From Cliona cf. orientalis (Eukaryota; Porifera; Demospongiae; Clionaida; Clionaidae): a stretch of 64,000 nucleotides of DNA. A program made the translations under genes and the position numbers. Shown piece by piece: positions 37,066-50,394 of this stretch (within the stretch, counting starts at the first letter, position 1; each line of letters begins with the position of its first letter). The notes below the pieces were generated by a model. That model did no database searches and was not told where the DNA came from. It saw only the letters and a program-made list of their open reading frames with translations. The stretch covers positions 8,850,225-8,914,224 of the forward strand of contig OZ005690.1 of assembly GCA_963930775.1 (NCBI GenBank), written 5' to 3'.

Positions 37066-37919
37066 AGGTAGAGCTTCAATTTGTCGTTTACTAGACAAAA
37101 TTGCAACAATCTGGACAAAAGTTACGCGCTGTTGAATCATGCGTATTATCTTCGATGTTGATGTCTCTGTAACTCTGAAGATACTTGAGCAAAATCATTC
37201 TCGATTGTTGTACAAATAGTTCAAGGGTTCTTCTATGCCAGGTTAAAGCTGGTAAGCCCAAGCTTTACTGTTACTAAAATGTACCACTTAAAACCATACC
37301 CATATACAGTGAGAGATGGTATGCCTCAGGCACTGTTAGCTCGCTTGTTTGCCAGCTAATGGCCTTGAAATGCATACCATCGTTTAGTACTACCTTCGAG
37401 CTACATTTTGAGCTCAAGAACAGCCTTCTTGGATGAACAGAAAAGTTGGTAGAGTTACATAAAAGAGTTGACACTAATTTAGTATGCAGACCTGGTTTGT
37501 GCATATCATTATCTCCCATACGTACTGTACAAACCATAAAATTCCGATAAATATATGGACTTCCGGCAGTTGTAGCGTACACTGTATATTTTCGAAGACA
37601 GTCTTATCTACTCAGGTGCATTAAGGCACGGGACGTCCTTTTTTTGACTCAAAATATAGTGCTACAAAACTACTTGTATCTAAAAAATACTTCGAGATAT
37701 ATGGTATCCTAATCTAATATAGGACCAATTTTGGTTACCATAGCAACCATCCTGTAGGCGTGGCAAAAAAACAGTTAAATGGGCTTGTTTACCCCCAGGA
37801 CATCGTTAAAATGCCCAAAGTACCCCCCCCCCAAGGACATCATTAAGATCAGAAAACCCCCCCAAGACATAGTTATCGTTCCTCGACAAGGGGGTATCCT
37901 GGAATAGCCCATTTTCAAA

Positions 37920-38627
37920 GACAGTCCTGTCTACAAAAACTAAGTGCACGAAATACATACACACTCACACACACACACATACACACAACTTGCGTTTTTA
38001 CCTTCTTGTAGTGAGCCTCCGCTCGATGACGGAGGACTAGTGTGCTGGATACGGGAGAGACAATCTGCTAGGGGACCAAGGTTCGACAGCTGGAGGTGTG
38101 AAAGAGAGGTCATATACCTACGTAAAGCTGGAAATCGTCATTATAATATTTTCGAAGACAGTGCTATCTACAAAAACTAAATAAACACATACACACACAC
38201 ACACACACAAACACAAACTTGCGTTTTTACCTTCTTGTAGTGAGCCTCCGCTCGATGACGGAGGACTAGTGTGCTGGATACGGGAGAGATAATCTGCTCG
38301 GGGACCAAGGTTCGACAGCTGGAGAGGTGTAAGAAGAGAGGTCATATACCTACGTAAAGCTGGAAATCGTCATAATATTTTTGAAGACTGTGCTATCTAC
38401 AAAAACAAAATAAATACACACGCACACAAACTTGCGTTTTTACCTTCTTGTAGTGAGCCTCCGCTCGATGACGGAGGACTAGTGTGCTGGATACGGGAAA
38501 GACAATCTGCTCGGGGACCAAGGTTCGACAGCTGGAGAGGTGTAAGAAGAGAGGTCATATACCTACGTAAAGCTGGAAATCGTCATTATAATATTTTCAA
38601 AGACAGTGCTATCTACAAAAACTAAAT

Positions 38628-38662
<35 letters not shown>

Positions 38663-39916
38663 TGCGTTTTTACCTTCTTGTAGTGAGCCTCCGCTCGATG
38701 ACGGAGGACTAGTGTGCTGGATACGGGAGAGACACTCTGCTTGGGGACCAAGGTTCGACAGCTGGAGAGGTGTAAGAAGAGAGGTCATATACCCACGTAC
38801 AGCTGGAAATCGTCATTATAATATTTTCGAAGACTGTGCTATCTAATAAACACACACACACACAAACTTGCGTTTTTACCTTCTTGTAGTGAGCCTCCGC
38901 TCGATGACGGAGGACTAGTGTGCTGGATACGGGAGAGACACTCTGCTCGGGGACCAAGGTTCGACAGCTGGAGAGGTGTAAGAAGAGAGGTCATATACCT
39001 ACGTAAAGCTGGAAATCGTCATCATAATATTTTCGAAGACTGTGCTATCTACAAAAACTAAATTAACACACACACACACAAACTTGCGTTTTTACCTTCT
39101 TGTAGTGAGCCTCTGCTCGATGACGGAGGACTAGTGTGCTGGATACGGGAGAGACACTCTGCTTGGGGACCAAGGTTCGACAGCTGGAGAGGTGTAAGAA
39201 GAGAGGTCATATACCTACGTAAAGCTGGAAATCGTCATTAAAATATTTTCGAAGACTGTGCTATCTATAAAAACTAAATAAACACACACACACAAACTTG
39301 CGTTTTTACCTTCTTGTAGTGAGCCTCCGCTCGATGACAGAGGACTAGTGTGCTGGATACGGGAGAGACACTCTGCTCGGGGACCAAGGTTCGATAGCTG
39401 GAGAGGTGTAAGAAGAGAGGTCATATACCTACGTAAAGCTGGAAATCGTCATTATAATATTTTCGAAGACTGTGCTATCTACAAAAACTAAATTAACACA
39501 CACACACACACACAAACTTGCGTTTTTACCTTCTTGTAGTGAGCCTCTGCTCGATGACGGAGGACTAGTGTGCTGGATACGGGAGAGACGATATGCTCGG
39601 GGACCAAGGTTCGACAGCTGGAGAGGTGTAAGAAGAGAGGTCATATACCTACGTAAAGCTGGAAATCGTCATTATAATATTTTCGAAGACTGTGCTATCT
39701 ATAAAAACTAAATAAACACACACACACACACACACAAACTTGCGTTTTTACCTTCTTGTAGTGAGCCTCTGCTCGATGACGGAGGACTAGTGTGCTGGAT
39801 ACGGGAGAGACGATCTGCTCGGGGACCAAGGTTCGACAGCTGGAGAGGTGTAAGAAGAGAGGTCGTAAAGCTGGAAATCGTCATTATAATATTTTCGAAG
39901 ACTGTGCTATCTATAT

Positions 39917-39961
<45 letters not shown>

Positions 39962-40156
39962 TGCGTTTTTACCTTCTTGTAGTGAGCCTCCGCTCGATGA
40001 CGGAGGACTAGTGTGCTGGATACGGGAGAGACAATCTGCTCGGGGACAAGGGTTCGACAGCTGGAGAGGTGTAAAAAGAGAGGTCATACACTTACGTAAA
40101 GCTGGAAATTGTCATTAAAATATTTTCGAAGACAGTCCTATCTACAAAAACTAAAT

Positions 40157-40191
<35 letters not shown>

Positions 40192-40500
40192 TGCGTTTTT
40201 ACCTTCTTGTAGTGAGCCTCCGCTCAATGACGGAGGACTGGATACGGGAGAGACGATCTGCTCGGGGAACCAAGGTTCGACAGCTGGAGAGGTGTAAGAA
40301 GAGAGGTCATATATCTACGTAAAGCTGGAAATCGTCATTATATAAATATTTCGAAGACAGTCCTATCTACAAAAAAAAACTGCACGAAATAAACACGCAC
40401 ACGCACACGCACACGCACACGCACACATACACAACTTGTGTTCTTACCTGGTCTTGTAGAATCTGGTGAGCCTCCGCTCAATGACGAAGGACTAGTGTGC
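37920..40500 (+). repeat. Satellite array, about 12 units of 205-235 bp
   Basis: The landmark CTTGCGTTTTTACC recurs at about 37988, 38218, 38430, 38660, 38868, 39083, 39297, 39518, 39738, 39959 and 40189, with a diverged form near 40435. Units differ mostly in the length of an internal (AC)n run. Each unit contains CCTCCGCTCGATGACGGAGG, TAGTGTGCTGG and GGTTCGACAGC, which read like a tRNA-type A box and B box. The first and last units are more diverged, as expected of array edges. Confidence 0.92.
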
Positions 40501-40793
40501 TGTGATGTGCGAGGGTCGGCTACGCCAGACTAAGCGCAAAGCGACTAGAATCGGTAGGGCGGACACACCCGTAATACCAGCGATACATATACCGGTATAC
40601 GGTAACTGAATTGAAGTGCACGTGGTTATGTATACCTAGCTAGCTAGCTAGCTCCAATTAGCTCGACCTCTCGCGCGCGCATGTGATCGCTCCGCTAGCT
40701 ATATACTAGTAGCTCATATCAGATCATGACCTGCTGAAGTTAATTTTTATTGTTGCATATGCACTCACTTGGCAGTTGCCCAGGCTTGCATGT

Positions 40794-40963
<170 letters not shown>

Positions 40964-40969
40964 TTTGAG

Positions 40970-42600
40970 AGGTTGTGGCACAAAAGTTGTTGTCCCCACC
41001 CGCATAATATATACCTACAAGTGAACCATGTTGCTACCCTCTGATTGCACTGTGATCACAAAACGCCACTGCTGATAGTGGTGCTATGCCCCATGGGGTT
41101 GGCAGGTGATCATGAGTCCAGTGCTGCTATGAAAATCACAAGCCTGACCTGAGCATATGGTCAGTTCAGTGAAAGCTGCATCTTTAGCCATAGGGAGGGT
41201 AGGTCACTAAAATAAGATTAACAGAGCTGCAATCTGATTGCATGGAACGCTCAAATTCCTTTCCGTATAGTTAGCCCAAGAATTATATCCATATATTCAC
41301 CAGACCCCTTTTCCTCCTGGAGGGTGGGGTCTGGGCACGAGACTATTTGTTCATTGCTTGCTCCTCTCTACCTCCCCTGTTTCTGTTCTGGCTCTGCCAC
41401 TTTTATAATATTCAGCAGGTATATATAAGAACAAGATTGCTTACCACAAAGTCACTGAAATTTGTTGTACAATATTCCTCCTGTGGGCCGGGGAGACAGG
41501 TGAAAGAAGCAAAACCAAGCACCCCCTACCTATTGTACTTTCAAGCAGATTTCCAAATACAAACCAAGTGTCTAGCAATATGTGCTGGACCAGCTCTGGT
41601 CTGGCCAGTATCAGGCCTCATCGTGCATGTGTTTATAGTTTGTACATAAAGTTGCGTGGTTCTCTCCTCCAATATTTTGGGGGTCAGTTAGTGACACTCT
41701 GCAGACTGTGAGTACAATGAAAATTGTTTAACATTGAACACACCGCCTTGCAAAGGTATCTGTACTCCGAGCCATTCCTTGAGCAGAAGCTCAATCCTTC
41801 TTCTGTGATTGCTGTGCACACTGTTACATGTACCCCGTCTCTACAGAGAGGGAGAGAACCTAGTGGTGATTCACCACTGGTGAATACACCTTTCATGAAT
41901 AGGCTTAGTTGTACTGTAACTATGGTGGTACACCTAGGTCAGTAGAGATCTATTCTATGCTGCTACAGTGTGGAGCTCCTGAGGCACTGCCAGATGGTCA
42001 GTGTTCTTTACCATACCCCATTGCAATATACCATAGATCGGGAATTTTTCGTCGTTAAAAATTCTTCGTTGACAGCCTGTCCCGACGAAAAATAAACTAT
42101 GCAAAATATTTTATGCGTATGCGCGCTGGCAACGGTAATTAGACTATGGTACTAAGGTATAATTAGACTATGGTACTAAGGTATACTTGCGCCATTTCTA
42201 AGCCTGGCATGTACATGTAGTTTAGCTGTGACCTACATGTACACTCCGTTTTTATCAGAGTATCTGCATGACCAAACTACTGTTCCTTCAGGTGCACATC
42301 TACCCAGATAAAAGAGGAGTTGATATGTGTGTGTGAATAATACTGAATAATAATTATGTGAATGTGTACAGAAGGTGAGAGACCTTATGTAGCCAGCTCA
42401 TATGCCTATCAGGTGCACATCTACCCAGATAAAAGAGGTGTTGATATGAGACTGCAGTGTGTGAATGTGCACAGAAGGGAGAGACCTTATGCCTACCAGA
42501 TGGGCAAAAAACTTGGCTTCAGTATGCTTCATGGGTCAAGAGGGCTACAGCCTATTAACTACCCGCTCACATGCACAACTGGCGTAGTATAAGTTAGCGA
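40970..42600. other. Gene-free DNA with repeat fragments
   Basis: 42290-42580 contains two partial direct copies of GGTGCACATCTACCCAGATA and is an inverted relative of 47380-47560. A short foldback (GGGAATTTTTCGTCG) lies at about 42040-42100. Confidence 0.5.
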
Positions 42601-42639
42601 GCAAATGTGTCTTCTGCTGTGCTGTTGCTTTGCCCTCAG

Positions 42640-42758
42640 ATTGATCCAGATGAGGTGCACAGGGTATGTGCTCTAGTACGTGTGAGAGAGAGAGATCAAA
42701 GGTAGACATCCTTCGAACTAAAGCACATACCCTGTGCACCTCATCTGCATCAATCTGA
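42640..42758. repeat. Foldback with arms of about 30 bp
   Basis: GAGGTGCACAGGGTATGTGCT is inverted as AGCACATACCCTGTGCACCT. The same foldback, less perfect, occurs near 22690-22800, 47203-47312 and 49577-49686. Confidence 0.75.
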
Positions 42759-42829
42759 TACACACACACACACACACACCAACACAGAGATGCACAGATG
42801 TACACATATGTGCCTCAGCATAGCAACTC

Positions 42830-43440
42830 ACAAGGAATAAAGTAATTGCCAAAGTTACCTGCTATACTGAAAGTATGTAGTGAGCATTGGGTATGTAGTA
42901 CCTGTACATACTGCCGAGCCACTTTGGTGAGTAGGGAGACTTCCCTGGGACAATAGAGCTTTTTTAAGACTACCTGAGTGGCTCTGCCTTTAGTAGGCAA
43001 TGGAATGGTTACCCTTTATAGGTTTGGGATTGGGGTAGTAGAATTAAAACCTATACTTGCGCCATTAAATATGTAATTGAAAGTGCAGGGCATGTGCTCT
43101 CAGAGCTCTAGTTTTCTTTTGCTATGGGAATGTGGATGATCACAGTACCTACATAAGTCAATTAGACCCACCAAAGATGAAAGACAGTGTCACATTGTTC
43201 TAGCTAGTGATATGATTGTAATATAGCATACCTACTGTTAGGTACATGTACCATCACAAGATGTCCCAGCCTGATAGGAGAGACACCATCACATATTATA
43301 TGGCCACAGATTACATACCAAACACCCTCACCTAAAAGACTCCATCACACTGCAGTAGTACCACAGTAGACCCCCAAAACACATTGTATTCCCACCCCTC
43401 AGACCCATACGATAAAGGTGACAGAAGAAATTCCCAGGTG
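42830..43440. other. No gene seen
   Basis: Contains an inverted relative of 26570-26660 near 43120-43180. No supported exon. Confidence 0.5.
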
Positions 43441-43774
43441 CACCAACAATTTGGTCACATGCACCAACAGGATGTAGTCAATGTGCATGGGCAATAATGC
43501 AATGGTGCAACAGGCGTGCTGTTTATATAATCAATACCCTACACTTCTGAGCTGGGTATCCATTACATTAATCTCTCCCTTGCAAGGTCAGCTCTTAGCA
43601 AATGCACCTGTACCGCAAATAGCTTTTGAATGTATGTACATGCAGGTATGAGATGGAGGATAGCCGATTTTGGTGCGGGGAGGGGGGGGGGGGAGCGAAG
43701 CGAGCCCCCTGCTTGTAATAATATAATATTACCTTTAGCATACATGCCAATTGAGACCAAAGAAAGAGTGTAAT

Positions 43775-44408
43775 CAGGGTTTCATTTGGGGGGGGGGGGG
43801 CCCTTGGAAACTGGCCGCCCTTCCCTTGAGAGTAGCCACCAACCATACATACAAAAGAGTGTTAAAATCGGCACTTTTGCTCATTCTTAAGGTATAAAAT
43901 AAAATTCTATTTGGCTTCGCGCTCGTGCAGAAAGAAACACCCCCCCCCCCCCCCCCATGTCTGGCTCTCGGTGTTGATCAATCATTCAGCATAACATGCA
44001 TGTATCTCCCAATAGATGTATGTAGCTAATATTCATGGACTATACTAAACATGTAGAAATACTTAGTAGTAGCTGTAACTGTTTGCAGATGTGTTTACCA
44101 AAGTGACAAAGAATTAATATAGTGCAGGAGGGGGAATCAGTGGATATCACTGAAAGGTGTATCTCTACCCCAAAAGTTTGGTCTCAGATGCCTCCAGAAA
44201 CAGTCTTAGAGGTTGAAAATTAAAAAAATTTTCCTGGGGGAGCATGCCCCCAGATCTCCCTACTTCATGACCACTATAATGTCTCTTTCTAATAAACAAT
44301 CCTGCACAAAACACTTAAAGTAATACTATAGTCCTCGCCCCCCTTTCGCTGGGCAATTGTCGCATTTGCCCCCCCCCCCCCTTGGCGAAAATCCTAAATG
44401 AAACCCTG
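43775..44408. mobile_element. TIR element, CAGGGTTTCATTTAGG family, copy 3
   Basis: Same flanks as copy 2, so it arrived by segmental duplication. Left TIR has a longer G run. Confidence 0.78.
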
Positions 44409-44639
44409 CTAATAGCCAACTCCCAAGGTTTGCATGCTATATAGAAGCACTATTCCCGAAGGCAAAGCCCGAGGGATGAGTGCTTCATGGGGAACAGAAG
44501 GAACGTTGGGAACATTGGGAACCATAGGAACATGAAGAACCTCTTGTATTAGTTACAACCTGCTGACTCAGCATCTTTCGGGGCCATTTACACAAAGAAC
44601 CAACCTATGATAATCTCCTCCTCGACCTATTCCAGTAGA

Positions 44640-44699
44640 TTAGTCAGTCAACCGATACAGCGATGCTTTGTCAAGGCTGTCACACTCCTCAAACAGCTC
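44640..44699 (-). CDS. Possible terminal exon, copy 2
   Basis: Equivalent of 20376-20435, one amino-acid change (I to T) just before the stop. Confidence 0.25.
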   Translation of the reverse strand, partial: ELFEECDSLDKASLYRLTD

Positions 44700-45067
44700 C
44701 TGCAGTGCAATAAGGACCCTATATTTTACTACTAGTACAAATGAAACAGCAAGTAGGGATGAGTGAGTGAGGGAGTGAGAATGTATTCCATAATCTGCAT
44801 AGGTTGTAATGTGAACAGCTAGAAGGATCTAGATTTCTCTGGCTTAGCACCCTCCTCTTCAAGGACATATTTTTGATGGAAGTACTGATACCAGCAATGA
44901 CACAAAATTCAAACACATGCTGGAGCACCTGGCGCAGCTATTAGAGTTTGATGTGAGGTAAATCCACATCATTCGTTCCTAAACAGCACTGATGACATTG
45001 CCAGCACCTCTGACCTGTGGCTGCATGTATGCATGGGTCTTGATCAAAACATTTGGGGCACAAGTAT

Positions 45068-45200
<133 letters not shown>

Positions 45201-45285
45201 GTAATTACAAGCAACACTCAAAACTACTGGAGCACTTTGCGCCCATTATTCCATTATTATGATCCTAGCTCTTAGGATATATATT

Positions 45286-45462
45286 GAGGTGATACATTTT
45301 TTTAAAGACTATGTTAGGCATACACTTACTGTTCCATGTATGCTTCATCGTGGGCAAAATGCTAGTTATGATATGATTGGCCCCGGCCTGGACGACGAGG
45401 ACATGTTCTCCTACCCTGCAGGCTATCTGCATCAAACAGTCATTCAACTGAAATGCAACTGA
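45286..45462 (+). CDS. Possible terminal exon, copy 2
   Basis: Equivalent of 21034-21195 with the frame retained (GPGLDDEDMFSYPAGYLHQ). Confidence 0.3.
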   Translation, partial: EVIHFFKDYVRHTLTVPCMLHRGQNASYDMIGPGLDDEDMFSYPAGYLHQTVIQLKCN

Positions 45463-45953
45463 CACATATTGTATATCTAGAAACTGAGTTGATGCAGTAG
45501 AAACAGCCAGAAACAACCACATGATCACACTGAAAATTCACCTGTATATGTAATATTAGTGCATACATTAAAAAAATAGTAGGACTCACACTAGCTACAG
45601 TGCTGGCTTGGTTCATGTGACTACAGTTACTCAGAGTACAAACTGAAAAATTATACAGGCACAAGTAAGTATTCAAAAAAATGACCGTAGGCATTAAGTG
45701 CCGGCGCAGTACCTCATAATTATCATAGAAAAGGACCACAATTAAAGCAGCTACACACATAAATACACGACACCCCACAGACACGTCTGCGATGAGCACG
45801 AGTGGGAGGATGGTAGGTGTGACTTTCACCAATTAACTTTGAGTATATATGCACGTTTAGCTTTACCTGCTTGGAAAGTGGCACCTGATTCTACCGCCTG
45901 TTTGACTCAAGCACCACGTTCATACAACATACAAACCAATTTCTCCATTAGAC

Positions 45954-46153
45954 NNNNNNNNNNNNNNNNNNNNNNNNNNNNNNNNNNNNNNNNNNNNNNN
46001 NNNNNNNNNNNNNNNNNNNNNNNNNNNNNNNNNNNNNNNNNNNNNNNNNNNNNNNNNNNNNNNNNNNNNNNNNNNNNNNNNNNNNNNNNNNNNNNNNNNN
46101 NNNNNNNNNNNNNNNNNNNNNNNNNNNNNNNNNNNNNNNNNNNNNNNNNNNNN
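45954..46153. other. Assembly gap, 200 N
   Basis: Exactly 200 N between unique-looking DNA and a CA tract. It sits at the start of the tandem array, so the number of array units is uncertain. Confidence 0.99.
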
Positions 46154-46466
46154 CACACACACACGCACGCACACACCCCTACCTGTTTCTGTCTGAATGA
46201 CTATAGCTACATGGCTTATAGTGAAACCTAAAAAATGTGTGTATTTGGTGAGAGAGAGAGAGAGAGGTGAGAGTGAGAATGTATTCCATATGTAATGTGA
46301 ACAGCTAGGAGGATCTGGATTTCTCTGGCTTAGCACTCTCCTCTTCAAGGACATATTTTTGACGAAAGTACTGATACCAGTAAATGACACAAAATTCACA
46401 CACAAACTCTTTTTCTCTCCCCCCCCCCCCCCCCCCCCCCCACTCTCTCTCTCTCTCTCTCTCTCT

Positions 46467-46510
<44 letters not shown>

Positions 46511-46580
46511 CCCCCACCTGTTTCTGTCTGAATGACCATAGCTACATGGCTTATAGTGAAACCTAAAAAATGTGTGTATT

Positions 46581-46621
<41 letters not shown>

Positions 46622-46785
46622 GAGAGTGAGAATGTATTCCATATGTAATGTGAACAGCTAGGAGGATCTGGATTTCTCTGGCTTAGCACTCTCCTCTTCA
46701 AGGACATATTTTGACGAAAGTACTGATACCAGTAAATGACACAAAATTCACACACAAACTCTTTTTCTCCCCCCCCCCCCCCCCA

Positions 46786-46851
<66 letters not shown>

Positions 46852-48132
46852 CTACCTGTTTCTGTCTGGATGACCATAGCTACATCATGGCTTATTGTGA
46901 AACCTAGAAAATGTGTGTTTTTGGTGAGAGAGAGAGAGAGGTGAGAGTGAGAAGGTATTCCATATGTCTGTGTAGGTTGTAATGTGAACAGCTAAGAGGA
47001 TCTGGATTTCTCTGGACACGCCCCTGCTCACTACTACACAGTGCTACTGTGGAATGTGACTGTTGTACCACCACAATGTGTACATGATTGCCCTGCATCA
47101 CTGTATTATGTGGGGCATGCTCAGGCTGGCCTCAATTATGGATGCAGAAGTACTGTTTGCTACTGCTACTCCTATTGACATACACTACTACAGCTTTTGG
47201 GGATGCTGGTGCAGTGCACAGGGTATGTGCTCCAGTTCGAAGGATGTCTACCTTTGATCTCTCTCTCACATGCACATCTAGAGCACATACCTGTGCATCT
47301 CATCTGCATCAACCTGAGGGCAAAGCAACAGCACAGCAGAAGACATAATATTTGCTTGCTAACTTATACTATGCCAGTTGTGCATATGAGCACATAGTCA
47401 AATAGGCTGTAGCCCTCTTGACCCATGAAGCATACTAAAGCCAGTTCTTTTTTGCCCAATCTGATGATAGGCATAAGGTCTCTCACCTTCTGTGCACATT
47501 CACATGTTCACACACACTGCAATCTCATATCAACACCTCTTTTGTCTGGGTAGATCTGCACCTGATCAGGTACTACATAAGGTTTCTGTGCACATTCACA
47601 CACACTGCAATCTCATATCAACACCTCTGATACCAGCAAATGAAACAAAATTCACACACACACACAAACTCTTTCTCTCCCCCCCCCCCCCCCCCCCCAT
47701 TCTCTCTCTCTCTCACACACACCCACGCGCACACACACACACACACACATACACCCCCACCTGTTTCTGTCTGAATGACCGGTAGCTACATAGCTTATAG
47801 TGAAACCTAGAAAATGTGTGTATTTGGTGAGAAAGAGAGAGAAGTGAAAGTGAGAATGTATTCCATATGTCTGCGTAGGTTGTAATGTGAACAGCTAGGA
47901 GGATGTGGATTTCTCTGGCTTAGTACCCTCCTCTTCAAGGACATATTTTTGACGGAAGTACTGATACCAGCAAATGACACAAAATTCACACACACACAAA
48001 CTCTTTCTCTCCCCCCCCCCCCCATTCTCTCCCTCTTTCTCTCACTCTTACATACACACACACACGTACGCATGCACGCACACACACACATACCTACTAT
48101 TTCTGTCTTAATGACCATAACTACACAGCTTA

Positions 48133-48410
48133 GGCCAGACCAATTAAATAAGTTGTTGCACGGATTCGCTCGCTCCAAATTTTGGGCAAACGGAAAAAAA
48201 AAAAAAAATTAGGTGGAGCTTATGTAAAGTAGAGTGATTTTTGTATTCTATCTTGATTTCCTGGTCCTAGATAGTCACATTTGTCTGTCTTAATTAGGTT
48301 GTGGTCTATAACCACACCCAATTAATTGCTTTTTTTCTTTTTGTTTCGATCGTTCGCTCCAATTTTTACCTCACAATATCAGAGCAACAACAAATTAAAT
48401 TGGTCTGGCC
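48133..48410. mobile_element. 278-bp Harbinger-like MITE with TTA duplication
   Basis: Ends GGCCAGACCAATTAAAT and its inverse (ATTAAATTGGTCTGGCC) are flanked by TTA at 48130-48132 and 48411-48413. Neighbouring array units read CAGCTTATAGTG or TGGCTTATAGTG, showing the empty site. A 3-bp TTA/TAA duplication with GG-starting TIRs is typical of PIF/Harbinger. Non-coding. Confidence 0.85.
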
Positions 48411-48968
48411 TTATAGTGCAACTTATATATTTGGTGAGAGAGAGAGAGAGGTGAGAGTGAGAATGTATTCGATATGTCTGCGCAGGTTGTAATGTGAACA
48501 GCTAGGAGGATCTGGATTTCTCTGGCTTATAAGCACCCTCATCTTCAAGGACATATTTTTGACGGAAGTACTGATACCAGCAAATGACACAAAATTCACA
48601 CACACACAAACTCTTTCTCTCCCCCCCCCCCCCCCCCCCCCATTCTCTCCCTCTTTCTCTCTCTCTCTCTCTAACTCTTACATACACACACACGCACGCA
48701 CGCATGCACGCACACACACACCTACTGTTTCTGTCAGAATGACCATAACTACACAGCTTATAGTGAAACTTATATATTTGGTGAGAGAGAGAGAGAGGTG
48801 AGAGTGAGAATGTATTCCATATGTCTGCACAGGTTGTAATGTGAACAGCTAAGAGGATCTGGATTTCTCCGGCTTAGCACCCTCCTCTTCAAGGATATAT
48901 TTTGACGGAAGTACTGATACCAGCAAATGACACAAAATTCACACACACAAACTCTTTCTCTCCCCCAT

Positions 48969-49017
<49 letters not shown>

Positions 49018-49106
49018 CTGTTTCTGTCTGGATGACGGAAGTACTGATACCAGCAAATGACACAAAATTCACACACACACACAAATTCTTTCTCCCCCCC
49101 CCCTTC

Positions 49107-49149
<43 letters not shown>

Positions 49150-49267
49150 AACACCTCTACCTGTTTCTGTCTGGATGACCATAGCTACATAGCTTATAGT
49201 GAAACCTAGAAAATATGTGTATTTGGTGAGAGAGAGAGAGAGGTGAGAGTGAGAGAGAGAGAGAGAG

Positions 49268-49305
49268 TAGCCTCGTACCCAGGCAAGGGCCTGGGTACGA
49301 GGCTA
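49268..49305. repeat. Perfect hairpin, TAGCCTCGTACCCAGGC arms
   Basis: 17-bp arms around AAGG, inserted in a GA tract of an array unit. Arms resemble the ends of the elements at 8069 and 57055. Confidence 0.85.
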
Positions 49306-49924
49306 GAGAGTGAGGTGAGAGTGAGAATGTATTCCACATGTCTGCGTAGGTTGTAATGTGAACAGCTAAGAGGATCTGGATTTCTCTGGCCACGCCCCTG
49401 CACACTACTACACAGTGACACTGTGGAATATGACTGTTGTACCACCACAATGTGTACATGATTGCCCTGCATCACTGTATTATGTGGGGCATGCTCAGGC
49501 TGGCCTTAATTATGGATGCAGAAGTACTGTTTGCTACTGCTACTCCTATTGACATACACTACTACAGCTTTTGGGGATGCTGGTGCAGTGCACAGGGTAT
49601 GTGCTCCAGTTCGAAGGATGTCTACCTTTGATCTCTCTCTCACATGCACATCTAGAGCACATACCTGTGCATCTCATCTGCATCAACCTGAGGGCAAAGC
49701 AACAGCACAGCAGAAGACATAATATTTGCTTGCTAACTTATACTATGCCAGTTGTGCATATGAGCACATAGTCAAATAGGCTGTAGCCCTCTTGACCCAT
49801 GAAGCATACTAAAGCCAGTTCTTTTTTGCCCAATCTGATGATAGGCATAAGGTCTCTCACCTTCTGTGCACATTCACATGTTCACACACACTGCAATCTC
49901 ATATCAACACCTCTTTTGTCTGGG

Positions 49925-49933
49925 TAGATCTGC
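49925..49933 (+). repeat. Target site duplication, left
   Basis: TAGATCTGC, repeated at 54810-54818 and present once in the uninterrupted site at 47551-47559. Confidence 0.95.
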
Positions 49934-50394
49934 GGCCTAATGTAAAATACGGAATGGACTCACGGACAGATGGACTCGCGGACTCACCTGAGCATCCAAT
50001 CGCGACTGACCATCAGCTTGGTCGATCATAGTGTTTCTTTAGATGCACACTGTATGCGCATCATCTTGCCTGCATGCACAGTAATATCCTGCCCAACGAT
50101 TTTTGTCGAATCAGCAAACATTAAAGGTCAAAGGGCACCCAGCATTAAAATTAAATTTTTACAAAAGTTAATTAATTATTCAATTTTTATCATATCAGTA
50201 ATCTTTTAATCACAATGTCGTCACAGTAGAGTAAAACAATCGTAATAATAATGATTTATGATTATTATGATGATAATATGATGAATAATGGAACATGAAT
50301 AATGATAATAAGAAACTAAGGAAGGTACAATGTCATGTATAAGGTATAGAGTCCACAGTGTCCACAATTTGGCCATGGCATTGAAGGGAATTAC

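Larger units (their letters stand above)
46154..49924 (+). repeat. Tandem array of composite repeat units
   Basis: Units share ACCTGTTTCTGTCTG, ATAGCTACATGGCTTATAGT, a GA tract, GAATGTATTCCATATG and ACCCTCCTCTTCAAGGAC. They end with (CT)n, a C run of 5-20, and (CA)n. Unit starts lie near 46178, 46508, 46852, 47756, 48090, 48719, 49011 and 49156. Two larger inserts (47030-47500, 49400-49880) carry the foldback repeat. A partial unit also lies at 55240-55440. Confidence 0.88.

Noticed and set aside
37944..40297. Repeated frame with LAFLPSCSEP and ARGPRFDSWR
   Set aside because: It is part of the satellite unit. The RFDS stretch is the translated B-box-like sequence, and (AC)n length changes break the frame between units.
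37920..40500. CRISPR-like array
   Set aside because: Units are over 200 bp with no short repeat and unique spacer pattern, and the window is eukaryotic.
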